In this document: piece by piece, positions 4,661 to 5,659 of the stretch | Numbering within the stretch: position 1 is the first letter of the stretch | Layout: each line of letters starts with the position of its first letter | NCBI GenBank assembly: GCA_029259995.1 | Contig: JAJDEC010000179.1 | Span: 1 to 5,659 of the forward strand | Direction: 5' to 3' | From: Phycisphaerae bacterium | Lineage (GTDB): Bacteria > Planctomycetota > Phycisphaerae > UBA1845 > UTPLA1 | DNA: 5,659 bases | Translations under genes and position numbers: made by a program | The notes under the pieces: model-generated | Seen by the model: the letters and a program-made list of their open reading frames with translations, nothing else | What the model was told of the DNA's origin: nothing | Database searches by the model: none

Positions 4661-5659
4661 ATGGCGAAGTTCATGGGACGCGTGGAGTTTCCCTGTACGA
4701 TCGAGCTCGGCAAAGGGCTTGAAGGTGCGATCACCAATATCACGAAGATCGGTTACGTCGACGGTACGGAAGGACATCTCGTCTACCGCGGTTACTCGAT
4801 CGAAGACCTCTGCGAAAACAGCAACTACGAAGAAGTCGCGTTCCTGCTGATCTACGGGAATCTACCGACGGCGTCCGAGATGGCGGCGTTCAAGGAAAAG
4901 CTCCGCGCCGAGCGCACGCTGGCAGAGCCCGTCAAGCAGTTGATCCGTTCGCTGCCGCGCGATTGCCATCCGATGAACGCCCTGCAGGCCGCCGTCGCCG
5001 CGATGGGCTGTGCCGATCCGGAAGGCCTCGAAGTCACGCGTCATGTGTCCGATCCGAAGGCCGCCCTCGAGGTGGAACGCAACGTCGCGATTCGGATCCT
5101 CGCCCAGACGCGAACCGCGGCGTCGGCCATCGCCCGCGTCCGGATGGGCAAGGAGATTCTTGATCCGCATCCCGATCTGGATTTCACGGCCAACTACCTC
5201 TACATGATGAGCGGCGAAGTTCCGGACGAAACGCGTCGCCGCGTCATGGACGTCTGCCTGATTCTCCAGGCCGATCACGGTATGAATGCGTCCACGTTCA
5301 CGGCGATGGTCGTCCACAGCTCACTTGCCGACATGTACTCGACGATCGCGGCGGCCATCGGCTCCCTTCGTGGCCCGCTTCATGGCGGCGCCAACGAAGC
5401 CGCCCTCGCGGACATCCAATCCATCGGCACGCCCGACAAAGCCCCGGCCTGGGTCGCCGGCAAACTTGACAAGGGCGACAAGATCATCGGCTTCGGTCAT
5501 CGCGTCTATAAGTCGCTCGATCCGCGCGCTGTCGTGCTCAAAGGGCACGCCGAGCGCCTCTGCCGCGAACATGGGTTTACGAAGCTATTCGAAACGGCCG
5601 CGACCGTGGAGAAAGAAGTCACGACACGCATGGAGGCGGCCGGCAAGAAGATCTATCCC
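4661..5659 (+). CDS. gltA: Citrate synthase, N-terminal 333 residues (3' end outside window)
   Basis: The frame is open from the ATG at 4661 to the right edge, 333 codons; the family is about 370-380 residues in this short form, so some 40 residues are missing. The enzyme condenses oxaloacetate with acetyl-CoA to citrate, the entry step of the TCA cycle, in the cytoplasm. Visible motifs: the opening GKGLEGAITNITKIGYVDG from residue 17 and LVYRGYSIEDL at 40-50 (fold start of the large domain), HPMNALQAAVAAMG at 103-116, ADHGMNASTF at 204-213 with His206 in the oxaloacetate site, GPLHGGANE at 238-246 with catalytic His241, and GFGHRVYK at 277-284 with oxaloacetate-binding His280. The last residues KKIYP normally run straight into the segment with the catalytic Asp, just beyond the window. 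It lacks the extra N-terminal domain of hexameric, NADH-inhibited E. coli-type enzymes, so a dimer of the Gram-positive/archaeal type is expected. A 2-methylcitrate synthase cannot be excluded, but the divergent sucC supports the TCA role. Confidence 0.95.
   Translation, partial: MAKFMGRVEFPCTIELGKGLEGAITNITKIGYVDGTEGHLVYRGYSIEDLCENSNYEEVAFLLIYGNLPTASEMAAFKEKLRAERTLAEPVKQLIRSLPRDCHPMNALQAAVAAMGCADPEGLEVTRHVSDPKAALEVERNVAIRILAQTRTAASAIARVRMGKEILDPHPDLDFTANYLYMMSGEVPDETRRRVMDVCLILQADHGMNASTFTAMVVHSSLADMYSTIAAAIGSLRGPLHGGANEAALADIQSIGTPDKAPAWVAGKLDKGDKIIGFGHRVYKSLDPRAVVLKGHAERLCREHGFTKLFETAATVEKEVTTRMEAAGKKIYP

Noticed and set aside
4862..5572. Minus-strand open frames opposite gltA
   Set aside because: Antisense shadows; the plus strand encodes citrate synthase with all expected motifs in order.

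Overview
This is an ordinary chromosomal window from a moderately GC-rich bacterium. It carries six protein-coding genes and no mobile element, CRISPR array, tRNA or rRNA that I can see. The lineage is not certain. The mix of an exported VOC-fold protein, a DUF4469-like protein, a DUF2130 coiled-coil protein and a short, Gram-positive/archaeal-style citrate synthase would fit a Planctomycetota-type or other environmental Gram-negative genome. That is a weak inference from gene content, not from a marker gene.

Layout from left to right. (1) Bases 1-653, minus strand: the N-terminal 217 residues of a DUF2130 family protein, with a CxxC pair followed by a very long charged coiled coil; its 3' end lies outside the window. 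(2) Bases 654-1011: a stretch with no convincing gene, although the frame of the next gene stays open across it after that gene's stop codon. (3) Bases 1012-1518, minus strand: an exported glyoxalase/VOC-fold protein. (4) Bases 1519-1882: a divergent intergenic region containing a 10-bp near-perfect inverted repeat and a smaller dyad, both upstream of the VOC gene. (5) Bases 1883-2569, plus strand: a 228-residue protein with a C-terminal DUF4469-like, Ig-type domain. (6) Bases 2591-3064, minus strand: a stand-alone GyrI-like effector-binding domain protein, convergent with the previous gene with 21 bases between the stops. (7) Bases 3239-4411, minus strand: succinyl-CoA synthetase beta subunit (sucC). 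(8) Bases 4412-4660: a divergent promoter region. (9) Bases 4661-5659, plus strand: citrate synthase (gltA), cut by the right window edge just before the expected catalytic Asp.

The right third is a small TCA-cycle locus: citrate synthase makes citrate from oxaloacetate and acetyl-CoA, and SucC with its alpha partner SucD converts succinyl-CoA to succinate with nucleotide triphosphate formation. The two genes are divergent and could share control from the 249-base gap. The usual downstream partner sucD is not next to sucC. The left two thirds hold four genes with no obvious pathway link to each other. I found no convincing new multi-gene system. The points most worth following are the detached sucC, the exported VOC protein with its upstream dyad, and the poorly characterised DUF4469-like and DUF2130 proteins.
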